Made by a program: the position numbers and the translations under genes
Notes under the pieces: generated by a model
Told to the model about the DNA's origin: nothing
Database searches by the model: none
What the model saw: only the letters and a program-made list of their open reading frames with translations
Part shown: piece after piece, positions 55,782 through 64,000 of the stretch
Numbering within the stretch: the first letter of the stretch is position 1
How the letters are laid out: each line of letters starts with the position of its first letter
Source: Photobacterium sp. DA100
Lineage (GTDB): Bacteria; Pseudomonadota; Gammaproteobacteria; Enterobacterales; Vibrionaceae
Reading direction: 5' to 3'
DNA length: 64,000 nt
NCBI RefSeq assembly: GCF_029223585.1
Contig: NZ_CP119424.1
Location: 186,001 to 250,000 of the forward strand

Positions 55782-57170
55782 GTGAGCAGCAACGCGTTTT
55801 CTACCTTGAACCTAAAGCCTGAACTAGAAGCCAACCTGGCGACCCTTGGCTATGCATCTATGACACCGATCCAGAGCCAGAGCCTGCCGCATATCTTGGC
55901 GGGTAAGGATGTTATCGCCCAGGGCAAAACAGGTTCGGGTAAAACCGCAGCGTTCGGTCTGGGCTTGCTCGACCACCTCAACGTAAAACGCTTCCGTATT
56001 CAGTCGCTGGTCCTCTGTCCGACCCGTGAACTGGCCGATCAGGTCGCCAAAGAGATCCGTAAGCTGGCTCGCTCTATCCACAACATCAAGGTACTGACCC
56101 TGTGTGGTGGTATGCCGTTTGGCCCGCAGATCGGCTCGCTGGAGCACGGTGCCCATATCATTGTGGGGACACCAGGACGTGTAGAAGAACATGTGCGCAA
56201 AGGCTTTCTTTCGCTTGATGATCTGAACCAGCTGGTACTTGATGAAGCAGACCGTATGCTGGAGATGGGCTTCCAGGATGCGTTGGATGCGATTGTCGAT
56301 GCTGCGCCTGTTGATCGTCAAACCTTGTTGTTCAGTGCTACCTATCCAAAACAGATTGAAGCTATCGCCAGTGAAATCATGCATAAGCCGGTGATGGTGA
56401 AGGTCGAGTCGACCCATGATGAGAGCAGTATCGATCAGCATTTCTACCACGTAGAGAGCAACGAAGATCGCATGACGGCGCTACGCCTGCTGCTGTCTCT
56501 GCACAAGCCAGAATCTTCTGTGGTGTTCTGCAACACTAAGCGCGAAGCTCAGGAAGTGGCCGATGAGCTAGATATGTACGGTTTCAGTGCCATGGCACTG
56601 CACGGCGATTTGGAGCAGCGCGAGCGTGACCAGACATTGGTTCGCTTTGCCAACAAGAGTACCTCGGTATTGGTTGCCACCGATGTGGCGGCACGTGGTT
56701 TGGATATCGAAGCACTCGATTGTGTGATCAACTATCACCTTGCCCGCGATACCGAAGTGCATGTCCACCGCATTGGCCGTACCGGCCGTGCCGGCAGTAA
56801 GGGGGTGGCTTGCTCGTTCTTCAGCGACAAAGAGCACTACAAGGTTGCTTTGCTGGAAGACTATCTGGAGAAAGACATTGTCAGCGCCGAGCTGCCTTCG
56901 GCCTCCCTGCTTAGCCAACCAACGTTCCGCCCAGCAATGACCACATTGCAAATTCTGGGCGGCAAAAAGCAGAAGGTCCGTCCTGGCGATATTTTGGGGG
57001 CGCTGACCGGTGAAAACGGCATTCGCGGTGATCAGGTCGGAAAAATCAATGTGTTCGATATGGTGGCCTATGTTGCAGTGCGTAGTGATGTAGCCCGCAC
57101 GGCCTTGAAAAAACTGGAAAAAGGCAAGATGAAGGGACGCTCGTTCCGTGCCCGCGTTATTAGAGGCTAA
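55782..57170 (+). CDS. dbpA: DbpA, ATP-dependent RNA helicase for 23S rRNA
   Basis: About 462-residue DEAD-box helicase that acts in 50S ribosome assembly by binding 23S rRNA hairpin 92. Motifs: Q motif (TPIQSQSLP), I (GKTGSGKTAA), Ia (PTRELADQ), II (LDEADRML), III (FSATYP), V (TDVAARGLDI) and VI (HRIGRTGRAG). The C-terminal RNA-binding domain (from about residue 395: TLQILGGKKQKVRPGDILGALTGE) is the DbpA-specific part. GTG 55782 is preferred to TTG 55776: AGGA lies 8 bases upstream, and SNAFSTLNL matches E. coli DbpA's TAFSTLN start. Confidence 0.94.
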   Translation: MSSNAFSTLNLKPELEANLATLGYASMTPIQSQSLPHILAGKDVIAQGKTGSGKTAAFGLGLLDHLNVKRFRIQSLVLCPTRELADQVAKEIRKLARSIHNIKVLTLCGGMPFGPQIGSLEHGAHIIVGTPGRVEEHVRKGFLSLDDLNQLVLDEADRMLEMGFQDALDAIVDAAPVDRQTLLFSATYPKQIEAIASEIMHKPVMVKVESTHDESSIDQHFYHVESNEDRMTALRLLLSLHKPESSVVFCNTKREAQEVADELDMYGFSAMALHGDLEQRERDQTLVRFANKSTSVLVATDVAARGLDIEALDCVINYHLARDTEVHVHRIGRTGRAGSKGVACSFFSDKEHYKVALLEDYLEKDIVSAELPSASLLSQPTFRPAMTTLQILGGKKQKVRPGDILGALTGENGIRGDQVGKINVFDMVAYVAVRSDVARTALKKLEKGKMKGRSFRARVIRG

Positions 57171-57306
57171 ATAGTGCTTCGGGCCGCTTGCTAGATCGCA
57201 TTTTCATCATCCGGCCAAGGGTAATTATTCATCTTGAGTCGGATTTCGCAGAACTGGGTTGTTTAAAACGGTACAAAAACAAACAGATAACCAAGGAGCT
57301 TGTTAT

Positions 57307-57558
57307 ATGTTTAAGAAAAATGCCGTGATTACAGCAGAAAGTGGCCTGCACACAAGGCCTGCAGCCCAGTTTGTGAAGGCCGCCAAGAAGTATGCGGAAG
57401 AGATTGAAATTGTGTCTAATGGCAAGACGGCCACGGCCAAGAACTTGTTCAAGTTACAGACCTTGGCGCTGGTTCAAGGGACGACAGTAACGGTGCAGTC
57501 GAGCAATCAGCAAGCCGTTAATGAGCTGGCGACGTTTATTGAGAATGTCACCGGTTAA
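57307..57558 (+). CDS. HPr-family phosphocarrier, orphan paralogue
   Basis: 83-residue phosphocarrier of the sugar phosphotransferase system. The active-site motif GLHTRPA gives His15, and the core [24 protein letters not shown] matches HPr. Residue 46, Ser in the usual ptsH product (SASAKSLF), is Asn here. No ptsI or crr lies nearby, so this is probably a second HPr. AAGGAG precedes ATG 57307; the frame is open to 57259. A terminator follows. Confidence 0.88.
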   Translation: MFKKNAVITAESGLHTRPAAQFVKAAKKYAEEIEIVSNGKTATAKNLFKLQTLALVQGTTVTVQSSNQQAVNELATFIENVTG

Positions 57559-57612
57559 CGCCCGCCTTATTGTAACTTTCTTGCTCTGAGCAAGAGTATT
57601 CGCATCAAATCG

Positions 57613-57646
57613 AAAAAGCCCGCTAGTCAAGCGGGCTTTGTTTTTT
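57613..57646. terminator. Bidirectional terminator between HPr and melB
   Basis: AAAGCCCGC pairs with GCGGGCTTT around TAGTCAA, with T runs on both strands (TTTGTTTTTT forward, TTTTTCG reverse). Confidence 0.9.
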
Positions 57647-57665
57647 CTCTTTTCAAATGAACAGA

Positions 57666-59093
57666 CTATCGGCTTTCTTGCGCCAGCTGTGGCTCAGGAG
57701 TCGCTGGTGTGTTGACTGTCTCTGGCTCCTCATCGCCGTACTTCTGCATCAGCTTATGCTGGACATCGTTGAGCAGCGTGCCGTTTAGTTTGTAGTAGCG
57801 GAAGTAAATGAACAGCGCGATGGCAAAGAAGAAGCTCGGCAGGCCAATCATGATGCACTGCATGCCAAACACGGTATCGGCGTTTTGCTCGACGTTCGGG
57901 ACATAGTCCACTGCGGTCAGGGCAATACCGATGAAGAAGGCAGCAAAGGCCGAGCCGGCTTTTACCACTAAGGTCTGAACCGAGTAGGCGATACTTTCAC
58001 AGCGTACGCCCAGTTTGTATTCGCCGTAGTCCACGGTATCCGCGACCATGATGACATTAAGTACCCAGAACAGGGCGGTGCCGATTTGCAGCAGGATACC
58101 GGCAGTCGAAATCAGGATGATGCTTTGCGGGTTGTACATGCCGACATAAATCAGTACCAGGCTGCCAAGGATCGGGAAACCCGACGCGCAGGCCCAAAGC
58201 ACACGACGGGAGAACATACCGGCAAGCTTAGGGAACAGGACTAGGGTGATCAGGTTGGCAATACCCGCATAGGCCATGTAGTAAGGGAACAGCGCCTCGT
58301 TACCAACCACATAGGTGAAGTAGTAGACCGCAAAGGCGGTGATGATATTGGTCGCGAGGTTGTAGGCCAGTGCCATGCATAGCACGCTGCTTAGCTGGCT
58401 GTTTTTGTAGATCAGCCCCACCATGGCTTTGAGCGAGATTTTTTCTTGTACCGGCGTATCTTCAAGCTGCGCAGTCGAGTAGCGCTCTTTGACATTACGC
58501 AGGGTGATGTAAGTGGATACCGCAAAGCATGCGATCAGTAACAGGGTGAAGACCTGGAAGCCAAAGCCCTTGTCGTCACCACCAACGTAGTTGATGAACG
58601 GCATTGCGATGGCGGCGGTGACAATCCATGCCAGGCTGGCAAAGAAGCGAGGGTAGGGAACCAACTCTTCGCGCTCGCGCTTGTCCAGCGTCAGGGTAGG
58701 GACCAACGACCAGAAAGGAATATCCATCAAGGTGTAAGTCATGCCCCATAAAATGTAAGTGACGGCAGCGTAGGCAATAAGCCATGGGCCTTCAAAGTAG
58801 TGGGCGTTGAACAGCAGGTAAAGCACAACAGAGTTGGCGATGGTCCCAATGAGGATCCAAGGTTTGAATTTACCCCAGCGGCTGCGGGTGTTGTTGACGA
58901 TCCAGCCCATGATGGGGTCATTGACCGCATCCCAGATTCGAGCCACGAGGAAAATGGTACCGACAATACCGGCAGAAATACCGGCCACATCGGTGTAGTA
59001 AAACATCAGGTACATATAGACGATGGTAATGGCAAAGTCCTTGCCGAATGCACCAAAGCCGTAGCTTAACTTGGTGTTCATTGAGACGCTCAT
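57666..59093 (-). CDS. melB: MelB, melibiose:cation symporter (GPH family)
   Basis: 475-residue inner-membrane transporter of the glycoside-pentoside-hexuronide family. The N-terminus [16 protein letters not shown] and the segments [29 protein letters not shown] and [32 protein letters not shown] are nearly the E. coli MelB sequence, including the cation-site Asp residues and the melibiose-binding region. About twelve helices and an acidic, Thr/Pro-rich cytoplasmic tail ([12 protein letters not shown]). It imports melibiose with Na+ or H+; melA upstream in the same direction hydrolyses it. Confidence 0.95.
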   Translation of the reverse strand: MSVSMNTKLSYGFGAFGKDFAITIVYMYLMFYYTDVAGISAGIVGTIFLVARIWDAVNDPIMGWIVNNTRSRWGKFKPWILIGTIANSVVLYLLFNAHYFEGPWLIAYAAVTYILWGMTYTLMDIPFWSLVPTLTLDKREREELVPYPRFFASLAWIVTAAIAMPFINYVGGDDKGFGFQVFTLLLIACFAVSTYITLRNVKERYSTAQLEDTPVQEKISLKAMVGLIYKNSQLSSVLCMALAYNLATNIITAFAVYYFTYVVGNEALFPYYMAYAGIANLITLVLFPKLAGMFSRRVLWACASGFPILGSLVLIYVGMYNPQSIILISTAGILLQIGTALFWVLNVIMVADTVDYGEYKLGVRCESIAYSVQTLVVKAGSAFAAFFIGIALTAVDYVPNVEQNADTVFGMQCIMIGLPSFFFAIALFIYFRYYKLNGTLLNDVQHKLMQKYGDEEPETVNTPATPEPQLAQESR

Positions 59094-59174
59094 AAAAGCT
59101 CCTTGTTTCCTTTTCCCTGTTTTACTGCTTAATTAGGAAAGGCATTTATTGTTTGTGTCACGATAGGGATACAC

Positions 59175-59232
59175 TCAAACCACTTCAAGGAGCAGGGCTC
59201 ATAATTGGGCTCGGTCTCTTTGAGTGGTTTGA
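59175..59232 (-). repeat. Inverted repeat in the melA-melB spacer
   Basis: TCAAACCACT (59175-59184) and AGTGGTTTGA (59223-59232) are exact 10-base inverted arms, 38 bases apart. On the melAB transcript this could fold into an mRNA-stabilising or partial-termination structure. The 235-base spacer holds no gene. Confidence 0.5.
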
Positions 59233-59328
59233 AAAATTTGCTTCTTGCTCTTTACCACCACGCCGCAAAGCATGGCGTGATGGTGTCATTGATGTTGTTT
59301 TCAGTGTGTGGTGATTAGAGCCTGATGG

Positions 59329-60675
59329 TTAGATCCACGCTGGCAGCCAGTCTTGCTGCGCTTCAATCAGCTCATCCACCAAGGCGTAGATTTCCTCAAT
59401 GCCAAGTACGGCGGCAGTATGAGGGTCCAGCATAGCGGCGTGGTAAATGCGCTCGCGGTTTTCGGTCAGAATCGCTTCTGTCAGCAGGGTTTGGACATTG
59501 ATGTTGGTTTGCATCAAGGCTGCAAGGTGGCTTGGCAGTTTGCCCACCGCCGTCGGTTGGATACCGTTGGCATCAACCAAGCAGGCGACTTCGACACAGC
59601 AGCCTTGCGGCAGGTTGTCGATAAGCCCCTCGTTTTTCACGTTGCCGTAAATCACGCTAGGGGTATTGGTCCAGATTGCATTCATAATGGTACTGGCGTA
59701 CTCGTGGGATTCCTTCTGCTCGATACGCTCTGCTTGTTTGAAGGCTTCGAGATCTTTTTTCCAGTTGGCAATCTGCTCGACACAACGCTTTGGATACTCG
59801 TCCAATGGCACTTTGTAGCGTTCAATCAAATCTGGACGGTTTGGCTTGATGAAGTAAGGCGTGTATTCGGCAAAGTGCTCGGACGACTCGGTGACGAAGT
59901 AGCCCAGCTTCTTGAACATTTCATAGCGTACGATGTTTTCGCAGCGAGGGTTGCCGTGAATATTCGGCTTCGGTGCCTGTCCCATTTCGTAAGCTTTTAA
60001 CAGATCCGGGTAGATGCTGACATACTCGCCGTCCTCGGTTTTCTTCTCCAGCGTCAGGTAGTAGGCCATGTGGTTGATACCGGCGCAGGTATAGCGCAGG
60101 TCGCTGTAGTCAATGTCCAGATCACGCGCCAGTTCTTCGGCTGTGCCCTGTACCGAGTGACATAGACCCACTTGCTTGATATGCGGGTATTTTTCGTACA
60201 TCGCCCAAGTGTTCATCGCCATCGGGTTGACATAGTTCAGCATGGTGGCTTTTGGACAAACTTCAGTCATGTCCTCGCAGATCTGCCACAGGTGAGGAAT
60301 GGTGCGTAGGGAGCGCATGATGCCGCCAGGGCCCAACGTATCAGCAATCGTCTGCTCCAGGCCGTGTTTTTTACACACGTCAAAGTCAATGACAGTACAA
60401 GGCTCGTAGCCTCCGATTTGGAAGGCCACTACGACAAAGTCAGCCCCTTTCAATGCTTCTTTTTGGTCGGTGTAGCAGTGGATGTTACCGGTTGCACCGG
60501 CCGATTCCATCAGCTTGCTGACAACGATTTGCGACTCTTCGAGACGGACAGGATCGATGTCCATCAAGGCAACTTCAGCCCCTTTTAGCGCAGGTTTGTG
60601 AAAAACGTCGCCAAGGATGTTTTTGACGAAAATGGTCGAACCGGCCCCGATGAAGGTAATTTTAGGGTGATGCAT
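59329..60675 (-). CDS. melA: MelA, alpha-galactosidase (GH4)
   Basis: 448-residue NAD- and Mn-dependent alpha-galactosidase of glycoside hydrolase family 4. The NAD-binding motif is FIGAGSTIF near the start, then ADTLGPGGIMRSLRTIP, LNYVNPMAMNTWA, the metal-ligand segment GLCHSVQGTAEEL and GINHMAYYL. It is very close to E. coli MelA throughout. It cleaves melibiose to galactose and glucose after uptake by MelB. No MelR-type regulator is in the window. A near-CRP-like inverted repeat lies upstream. Confidence 0.95.
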   Translation of the reverse strand: MHHPKITFIGAGSTIFVKNILGDVFHKPALKGAEVALMDIDPVRLEESQIVVSKLMESAGATGNIHCYTDQKEALKGADFVVVAFQIGGYEPCTVIDFDVCKKHGLEQTIADTLGPGGIMRSLRTIPHLWQICEDMTEVCPKATMLNYVNPMAMNTWAMYEKYPHIKQVGLCHSVQGTAEELARDLDIDYSDLRYTCAGINHMAYYLTLEKKTEDGEYVSIYPDLLKAYEMGQAPKPNIHGNPRCENIVRYEMFKKLGYFVTESSEHFAEYTPYFIKPNRPDLIERYKVPLDEYPKRCVEQIANWKKDLEAFKQAERIEQKESHEYASTIMNAIWTNTPSVIYGNVKNEGLIDNLPQGCCVEVACLVDANGIQPTAVGKLPSHLAALMQTNINVQTLLTEAILTENRERIYHAAMLDPHTAAVLGIEEIYALVDELIEAQQDWLPAWI

Positions 60676-60776
60676 GGCTGTTCCTTTGTATGCTTGGTTT
60701 TGATGGGTACATCTTCATCGAATTGGGGGCGGCTATCTTCCCTATAGTGGGCAATTATGTCCCGTTTTCTAAGATT

Positions 60777-60795
60777 TTTGTGCTGGTATCACAAA
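60777..60795 (-). promoter_or_regulatory. CRP-like inverted repeat upstream of melA
   Basis: TTTGTG-N7-CACAAA, an exact 6-base inverted repeat. The CRP core (TGTG-N8-CACA) is one base longer in its spacer, so this is not a canonical site. It lies about 100 bases before the melA start. Confidence 0.3.
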
Positions 60796-60851
60796 TTCGC
60801 TTGTTGGAGGGGGGGAAAATTGGGCATGAAAAAGCGTGATTATCTGGGGGA

Positions 60852-60889
60852 GCTGAAAACAAGAAGAGGCAAGTTCTGGCCTTGCCTCT
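60852..60889 (-). terminator. Intrinsic terminator of the reductase/cyclase operon
   Basis: AGAGGCAAG pairs with CTTGCCTCT around a seven-base loop. Reading minus, CTTGTTTTCAG follows the stem, giving a short T run. Confidence 0.55.
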
Positions 60890-60948
60890 GTGCGGGGATA
60901 TATGTTTGATTTTATATATCAGCTAGATAGTATTATTTAATCTTTCTC

Positions 60949-61722
60949 TCAGCCGTGGGCTGGTGGTAGCGCATCAGAATAAATCCGCTTTGCCAGCTCA
61001 GGATTGGCGTGCTGAATTTGTTGATAAGCCGTTTGCACCATCTGGTAGCGGCCACAGATATAGATATCTTGCTCTGCCCTCAATTCGCTGTTGGCAAAAA
61101 AGATATCTAGCAGTCTGCCCTGATGTAGCCCGGCTTCCTCAACCAAATTCGTCATATCATCGCTAGAAAGCAATTCAACAACAGGTACATAGTGTAACTG
61201 CGGGTGCGCTTGGCTCAGCGCTATCATTGCCTCGTGCTCATACAAGTCGCTTAGGCGTTTGCCACCCCAGAACAAGGTGATATCGGGTGGCGTTGGCTGT
61301 GACAGGGCCTCCAGCACAATGCTCTTGGCATAGCTGAAGCCTGAGCCGCCGGCAATGACCGATATCGGTCTGCCTGCTGATCTGAAGTAAGCCTCCCCGG
61401 CGGCTTGCCCAAGCAAGAAGGGCTCCTGATTCAGCCTATGGGCGCGAAAATGGGTAATTTCCACAGCTAATTCAGAATCTGGCAAAATCCCACCAATTTG
61501 TATTTCAATAGCATCGATATCACCGCATTTTCCTTCTTTTTCCCGAGGCGATCTGCTAGCGATAGAGTAGGACATTGCTTTTGGGCTGCTTGAAAAGGGC
61601 AAAGTCAGATACTGCCCTGCCCGGAAGGGGTAAGGCTGTTGCGGTTGCAGCGTCAGGCTCATGGTATGGCCGTTGAGCCATCTCATGCCGATAAGCTTAA
61701 AGGGGGTCATAGGACGTTCCAT
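60949..61722 (-). CDS. Fre/LuxG-like NAD(P)H-flavin reductase
   Basis: About 257-residue oxidoreductase of the ferredoxin-NADP reductase superfamily. The flavin segment is PYPFRAGQYLTLPF followed by MSYSIASRSP; the nucleotide segment is VIAGGSGFSYAKSIV, with FWGGKRLSDLYEHE and YICGRYQMVQTAY. It most resembles Fre and LuxG, which reduce free flavins. ATG 61722 (MERPMTPFKLIG) starts four bases after the stop of the upstream cyclase gene; a longer frame from 61806 would overlap that gene. A luciferase operon is not present. Confidence 0.82.
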   Translation of the reverse strand: MERPMTPFKLIGMRWLNGHTMSLTLQPQQPYPFRAGQYLTLPFSSSPKAMSYSIASRSPREKEGKCGDIDAIEIQIGGILPDSELAVEITHFRAHRLNQEPFLLGQAAGEAYFRSAGRPISVIAGGSGFSYAKSIVLEALSQPTPPDITLFWGGKRLSDLYEHEAMIALSQAHPQLHYVPVVELLSSDDMTNLVEEAGLHQGRLLDIFFANSELRAEQDIYICGRYQMVQTAYQQIQHANPELAKRIYSDALPPAHG

Positions 61723-61726
61723 CGCG

Positions 61727-62320
61727 TTATCGCTTGAGTACGGCTGTGACTTCGCAGCGCTTGCCACTTGAGGTGCTGCTTGCGTCAAACAAAATATCAA
61801 GCTCAATCAATTTGTCACTCATTTCGCTGCTAAAGGCTACATTTTCAATCACAAAGCAGCCATTTCCCTCGCAGCGTTTATCGAAGTCGATGTGCTCCTC
61901 GCCGTGCGCACCAATGCCGTAGCTATCGATAACAATGAAAGCCGGTTGCTTGGCCAGAATCGCATCCAGTACCTCGCTCTTAAGCGTGGTATCGGCTTTG
62001 CCGTATTCTGGGGTGCCGTAACCATTGTTCTCAAGGTTTGCGGTAAACAACACCAAAGATTTACCACTAAGTTCAAGTGGTTCGATGCCATCAAGGCTGG
62101 GCATGGCCTGGGTACAGTCAAGTAAAACGGTATCAGTATTGTAGTGGCTGTCTGCCGGTACTCTGGTATAGCAATCGATATGGGTGCCAATATGGCCAAA
62201 GGCATTGACTGAGTCAGACTGTTTCTTGGCCCATTGGTAAGCCGGGTGATCTTCGTTGATCAACAAGCTGATGGACTGGCGTGTGCGATTTGATAGGGCT
62301 GATGTCGCTGGGTAAGACAT
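61727..62320 (-). CDS. Cyclase-family (kynurenine formamidase-like) hydrolase
   Basis: 197-residue protein of the metal-dependent cyclase family (PF04199). The signature HIGTHIDCYTR corresponds to the family's HxGTHxDxPxH metal site, with Tyr-Thr-Arg in place of the last positions. Nearby FVIDSYGIGAHGEEHIDFDKR supplies further acidic and His ligands. Members hydrolyse formylkynurenine or cyclise polyketides; this one's substrate is unknown. The downstream Fre/LuxG-like gene follows by four bases, so they are probably co-transcribed. Confidence 0.82.
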   Translation of the reverse strand: MSYPATSALSNRTRQSISLLINEDHPAYQWAKKQSDSVNAFGHIGTHIDCYTRVPADSHYNTDTVLLDCTQAMPSLDGIEPLELSGKSLVLFTANLENNGYGTPEYGKADTTLKSEVLDAILAKQPAFIVIDSYGIGAHGEEHIDFDKRCEGNGCFVIENVAFSSEMSDKLIELDILFDASSTSSGKRCEVTAVLKR

Positions 62321-62444
62321 ACAAAGGCTCCAGTTGGTTGTTGTTAATGTTGGGAGCCATTGTAGGCAAGTCTCGAAATGCCCATTACAAACATTAAGAC
62401 TAAAAATATCAAAATAAGGACAGGTTGACTGTCAGGGTGTTTCT

Positions 62445-62792
62445 TTAGTACCTGCTGTTTTGACCGTGGCGGTTCGAAAAGTCATCGGTGTTAGTACCGC
62501 CTTTCCAAAGCGACGGTCTGGCCATGTCGATGATCTGGAGGGCGTTAAAGGCCGTGCCGGCGAATAGGCCATCTGCAAGCTCTTGGTGCAAATCCGGATA
62601 TTGGTCACCAAAAAGTGCGTAGGCATAGTGTTCATAGCGTCGGCTAAGGCCGGACTGCGCCAAAACAGCGGCTATTTGACCGTTGGTATAGGCTTCCCTT
62701 GGGCCATAGGATGTCACCAGCATCGGACTGAGTGTCTTGATGTATTTGCGGATAGTTCTTCGTTTGAATAACTGGGTGAACACGAACATCAT
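62445..62792 (-). CDS. Small conserved-looking protein of unknown function
   Basis: 115-residue basic protein, predicted mostly helical, with FKRRTIRKYIKTLSPMLVTSYG, YTNGQIAAVLAQSGLSRRYEHYAYALFGD and LADGLFAGTAFNALQI. It resembles a small family of uncharacterised gammaproteobacterial proteins that I can only recall as a domain of unknown function; I give no name. It is upstream of the cyclase gene on the same strand with a 124-base gap. Confidence 0.65.
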   Translation of the reverse strand: MMFVFTQLFKRRTIRKYIKTLSPMLVTSYGPREAYTNGQIAAVLAQSGLSRRYEHYAYALFGDQYPDLHQELADGLFAGTAFNALQIIDMARPSLWKGGTNTDDFSNRHGQNSRY

Positions 62793-62846
62793 TGCTCTCC
62801 TCTGCTCAAAAGTCTATTAATACAGTGTTCAATAGATTTTGGCAAC

Positions 62847-63749
62847 CTAAGTGTGGTGGTGATCGTCGTCCAATGCCTCTGCAATAAAGTCGATAAAAGC
62901 CCTGATACGCAAAGGCAATGAGTGGCTGGCCTTATAGACGGCATACAAAGGGATAGTTTGCTTGTTGTAGCCCGTCAGTACCTGAACCAATTCGCCGGTT
63001 GCTTCATAGGGGGTAACCATCCAGTGGGGCAAGATGCTGATCCCCTGTCCTAGGACTGCCATCTTCAGCAGCATTTCTGGGCTGTCTGTCCGGAAATATT
63101 CATTCAGGGGCACTTTTTCTGATTGGCCCTCGCGGCTGGTCAATGTCCAAACATTGGACGGGTATACCAACGAATATGTCAGGCATTGATGGCCGGTTAG
63201 TTCGCTAGCGGTTTGGGGCGAACCGTGGCGCTGAAGGTAATCGGGGGAGGCGCAATAGACCATGGTATTTTCCATCAGCTGTTTGGCTTTCAGTCCTGAA
63301 TCCTTGAGGTAAGACGCGCGGAAAGCAATATCGATATTATCGCGGTAGAGATCGATGTGCTGATCATTGAGGGATAAGTCGATGTCGACTTCTGGATGCA
63401 ATGCCATGAAGTCAGCAATCGGCTCTGCCAGCAGGTGCAGTCCGAGTGACGTGGGCATTGATAGTGCCAGCCTCCCTTTTGCTGTGAGCTGTTCACCTTT
63501 TAGCATCGTCTCGAAGCCGTCATGTTCTTCCAGCAGGCGCAGGGCGTGCTGATAATAGGCCTCTCCCGCGTCGGTTAGAGACAACTGGCGGCTTGTTCGG
63601 TGCAGCAGCAAAACCGATAGTTGCTGTTCAAGCCAGGCGACTTTCTTACTCACGCTGCCTTGGGTGATGTTGTGTGCATGGGCGACAGCGGTAAAGCTGC
63701 CAAGTTGAACGACGCGGATAAACGTCCGGATACAGTCTAGTTTGTCCAT
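62847..63749 (-). CDS. LysR-family transcriptional regulator
   Basis: 300-residue LysR protein with the N-terminal helix-turn-helix GSFTAVAHAHNITQGSVSKKVAWLE and a substrate-binding domain (LALSMPTSLGLHLLAEPIADFMALHPEVDIDLSL). It is divergent from a DoxX-like gene across a 102-base spacer. The pairing of LysR and DoxX-type genes is common, and the spacer contains LysR-type motifs. Confidence 0.9.
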   Translation of the reverse strand: MDKLDCIRTFIRVVQLGSFTAVAHAHNITQGSVSKKVAWLEQQLSVLLLHRTSRQLSLTDAGEAYYQHALRLLEEHDGFETMLKGEQLTAKGRLALSMPTSLGLHLLAEPIADFMALHPEVDIDLSLNDQHIDLYRDNIDIAFRASYLKDSGLKAKQLMENTMVYCASPDYLQRHGSPQTASELTGHQCLTYSLVYPSNVWTLTSREGQSEKVPLNEYFRTDSPEMLLKMAVLGQGISILPHWMVTPYEATGELVQVLTGYNKQTIPLYAVYKASHSLPLRIRAFIDFIAEALDDDHHHT

Positions 63750-63753
63750 TACT

Positions 63754-63768
63754 ATTCCTGTTTGGAAT
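63754..63768 (+). promoter_or_regulatory. LysR-type box in the LysR/DoxX spacer
   Basis: ATTCC-TGTTT-GGAAT is an exact 5-5-5 inverted repeat with the T-N11-A form. The element TTGGAATGTTT at 63762 recurs at 63805, 43 bases on. Suits autoregulation and control of the divergent DoxX gene. Confidence 0.5.
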
Positions 63769-63851
63769 GTTTGGTAATCAATTTTAGCTATATATCAAGT
63801 GTAATTGGAATGTTTATGATTGTCCCCGGGTTAAATAACGGGACAGATATC

Positions 63852-64000
63852 ATGACGACCACTCAAACTATTATCACAACTCTTCTCGGCGCGTTCTTCG
63901 TGTTTGCAAGCTCAGTCAAACTGCTAGGCTGGCACAAGTTGATTTTTACTACCCAGTTGGCCTTCTTTGTGAAGTATGGCCTTAACCGGCAATGGATGTT
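63852..64000 (+). CDS. DoxX-like membrane protein (3' truncated)
   Basis: Only the first 49 codons are in the window. They read TTTQTIITTLLGAFFVFASSVKLLGW and QLAFFVKYGL, matching the first helix and motif of DoxX-like (DoxX_2-type) membrane proteins. The start follows a G-rich GGGACAG sequence. Divergent from the LysR gene, its likely regulator. Confidence 0.65.
   Translation, partial: MTTTQTIITTLLGAFFVFASSVKLLGWHKLIFTTQLAFFVKYGLNRQWM

Noticed and set aside
60949..61806. Longer start of the Fre/LuxG-like gene at 61806
   Set aside because: It would overlap the upstream cyclase gene by about 80 bases and add an unrelated N-terminus; ATG 61722 fits the family.
60949..62320. Bioluminescence (lux) operon
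   Set aside because: The reductase resembles LuxG, but no luxCDABE genes are present and the neighbour is a cyclase-family protein.

Overview
The window is a chromosomal stretch of a facultatively anaerobic marine gammaproteobacterium. Gene content and family resemblance (periplasmic nitrate reductase of the napDAGHBC type, MelA/MelB very close to the enteric proteins, DbpA, a CSS-EAL phosphodiesterase, many LysR regulators) point to Vibrionaceae, perhaps Photobacterium, Grimontia or a relative. The species is an inference. No rRNA, tRNA, CRISPR array, prophage or insertion sequence was found, and gene ends are often marked by clear intrinsic terminators.

Layout. 1-5.8 kb: a truncated MscS-type mechanosensitive channel, a secreted endonuclease/exonuclease/phosphatase-fold protein, a VIT-family transporter and an alpha/beta hydrolase. 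5.9-11.5 kb: the nitrate reductase operon napDAGHBC, without napF, preceded by an FNR-like box and a 7-2-7 NarL/NarP-like site. 11.6-19.2 kb: a sulfatase locus with a serine-type sulfatase, an anaerobic sulfatase-maturating radical SAM enzyme, two DUF1254 proteins, an outer-membrane barrel-like protein and a LysR regulator. 19.4-25.4 kb: two closely related UshA-type 5'-nucleotidases, one soluble and one a lipoprotein, flank a short-chain dehydrogenase. They share a conserved upstream block, and the second also has a perfect PurR-type palindrome. 25.5-36 kb: YibE/F, a DUF1501-DUF1800 pair, a diguanylate cyclase, a LysR regulator divergent from a monooxygenase/oxidoreductase pair, DUF535, GNAT and small unknown or broken genes.

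36.5-48.2 kb is a single-strand nitrogen block: urea ABC transporter urtABCDE running into the complete urease set ureD-A-B-C-E-J-F-G. The transporter brings urea in, UreABC hydrolyses it, and UreDEFG with UreJ supply and insert nickel. 48.3-55.6 kb holds unusual exported proteins (a DUF218 domain fused to FG-GAP-like repeats, an EF-hand protein, a PHP-domain lipoprotein), a CSS-EAL phosphodiesterase and a small membrane protein whose Shine-Dalgarno sequence lies in a perfect hairpin. 55.8-64 kb: dbpA, an orphan HPr, melAB for melibiose use, a Fre/LuxG-like reductase with a cyclase-family protein, a small unknown protein, and a LysR gene divergent from a truncated DoxX-like gene.

The most interesting leads are the sulfatase/DUF1254 locus, the 5'-nucleotidase duplication with its shared upstream region, the hairpin-occluded start at 55149, the DUF218/FG-GAP fusion and a frameshifted small gene at 34.9-35.1 kb.
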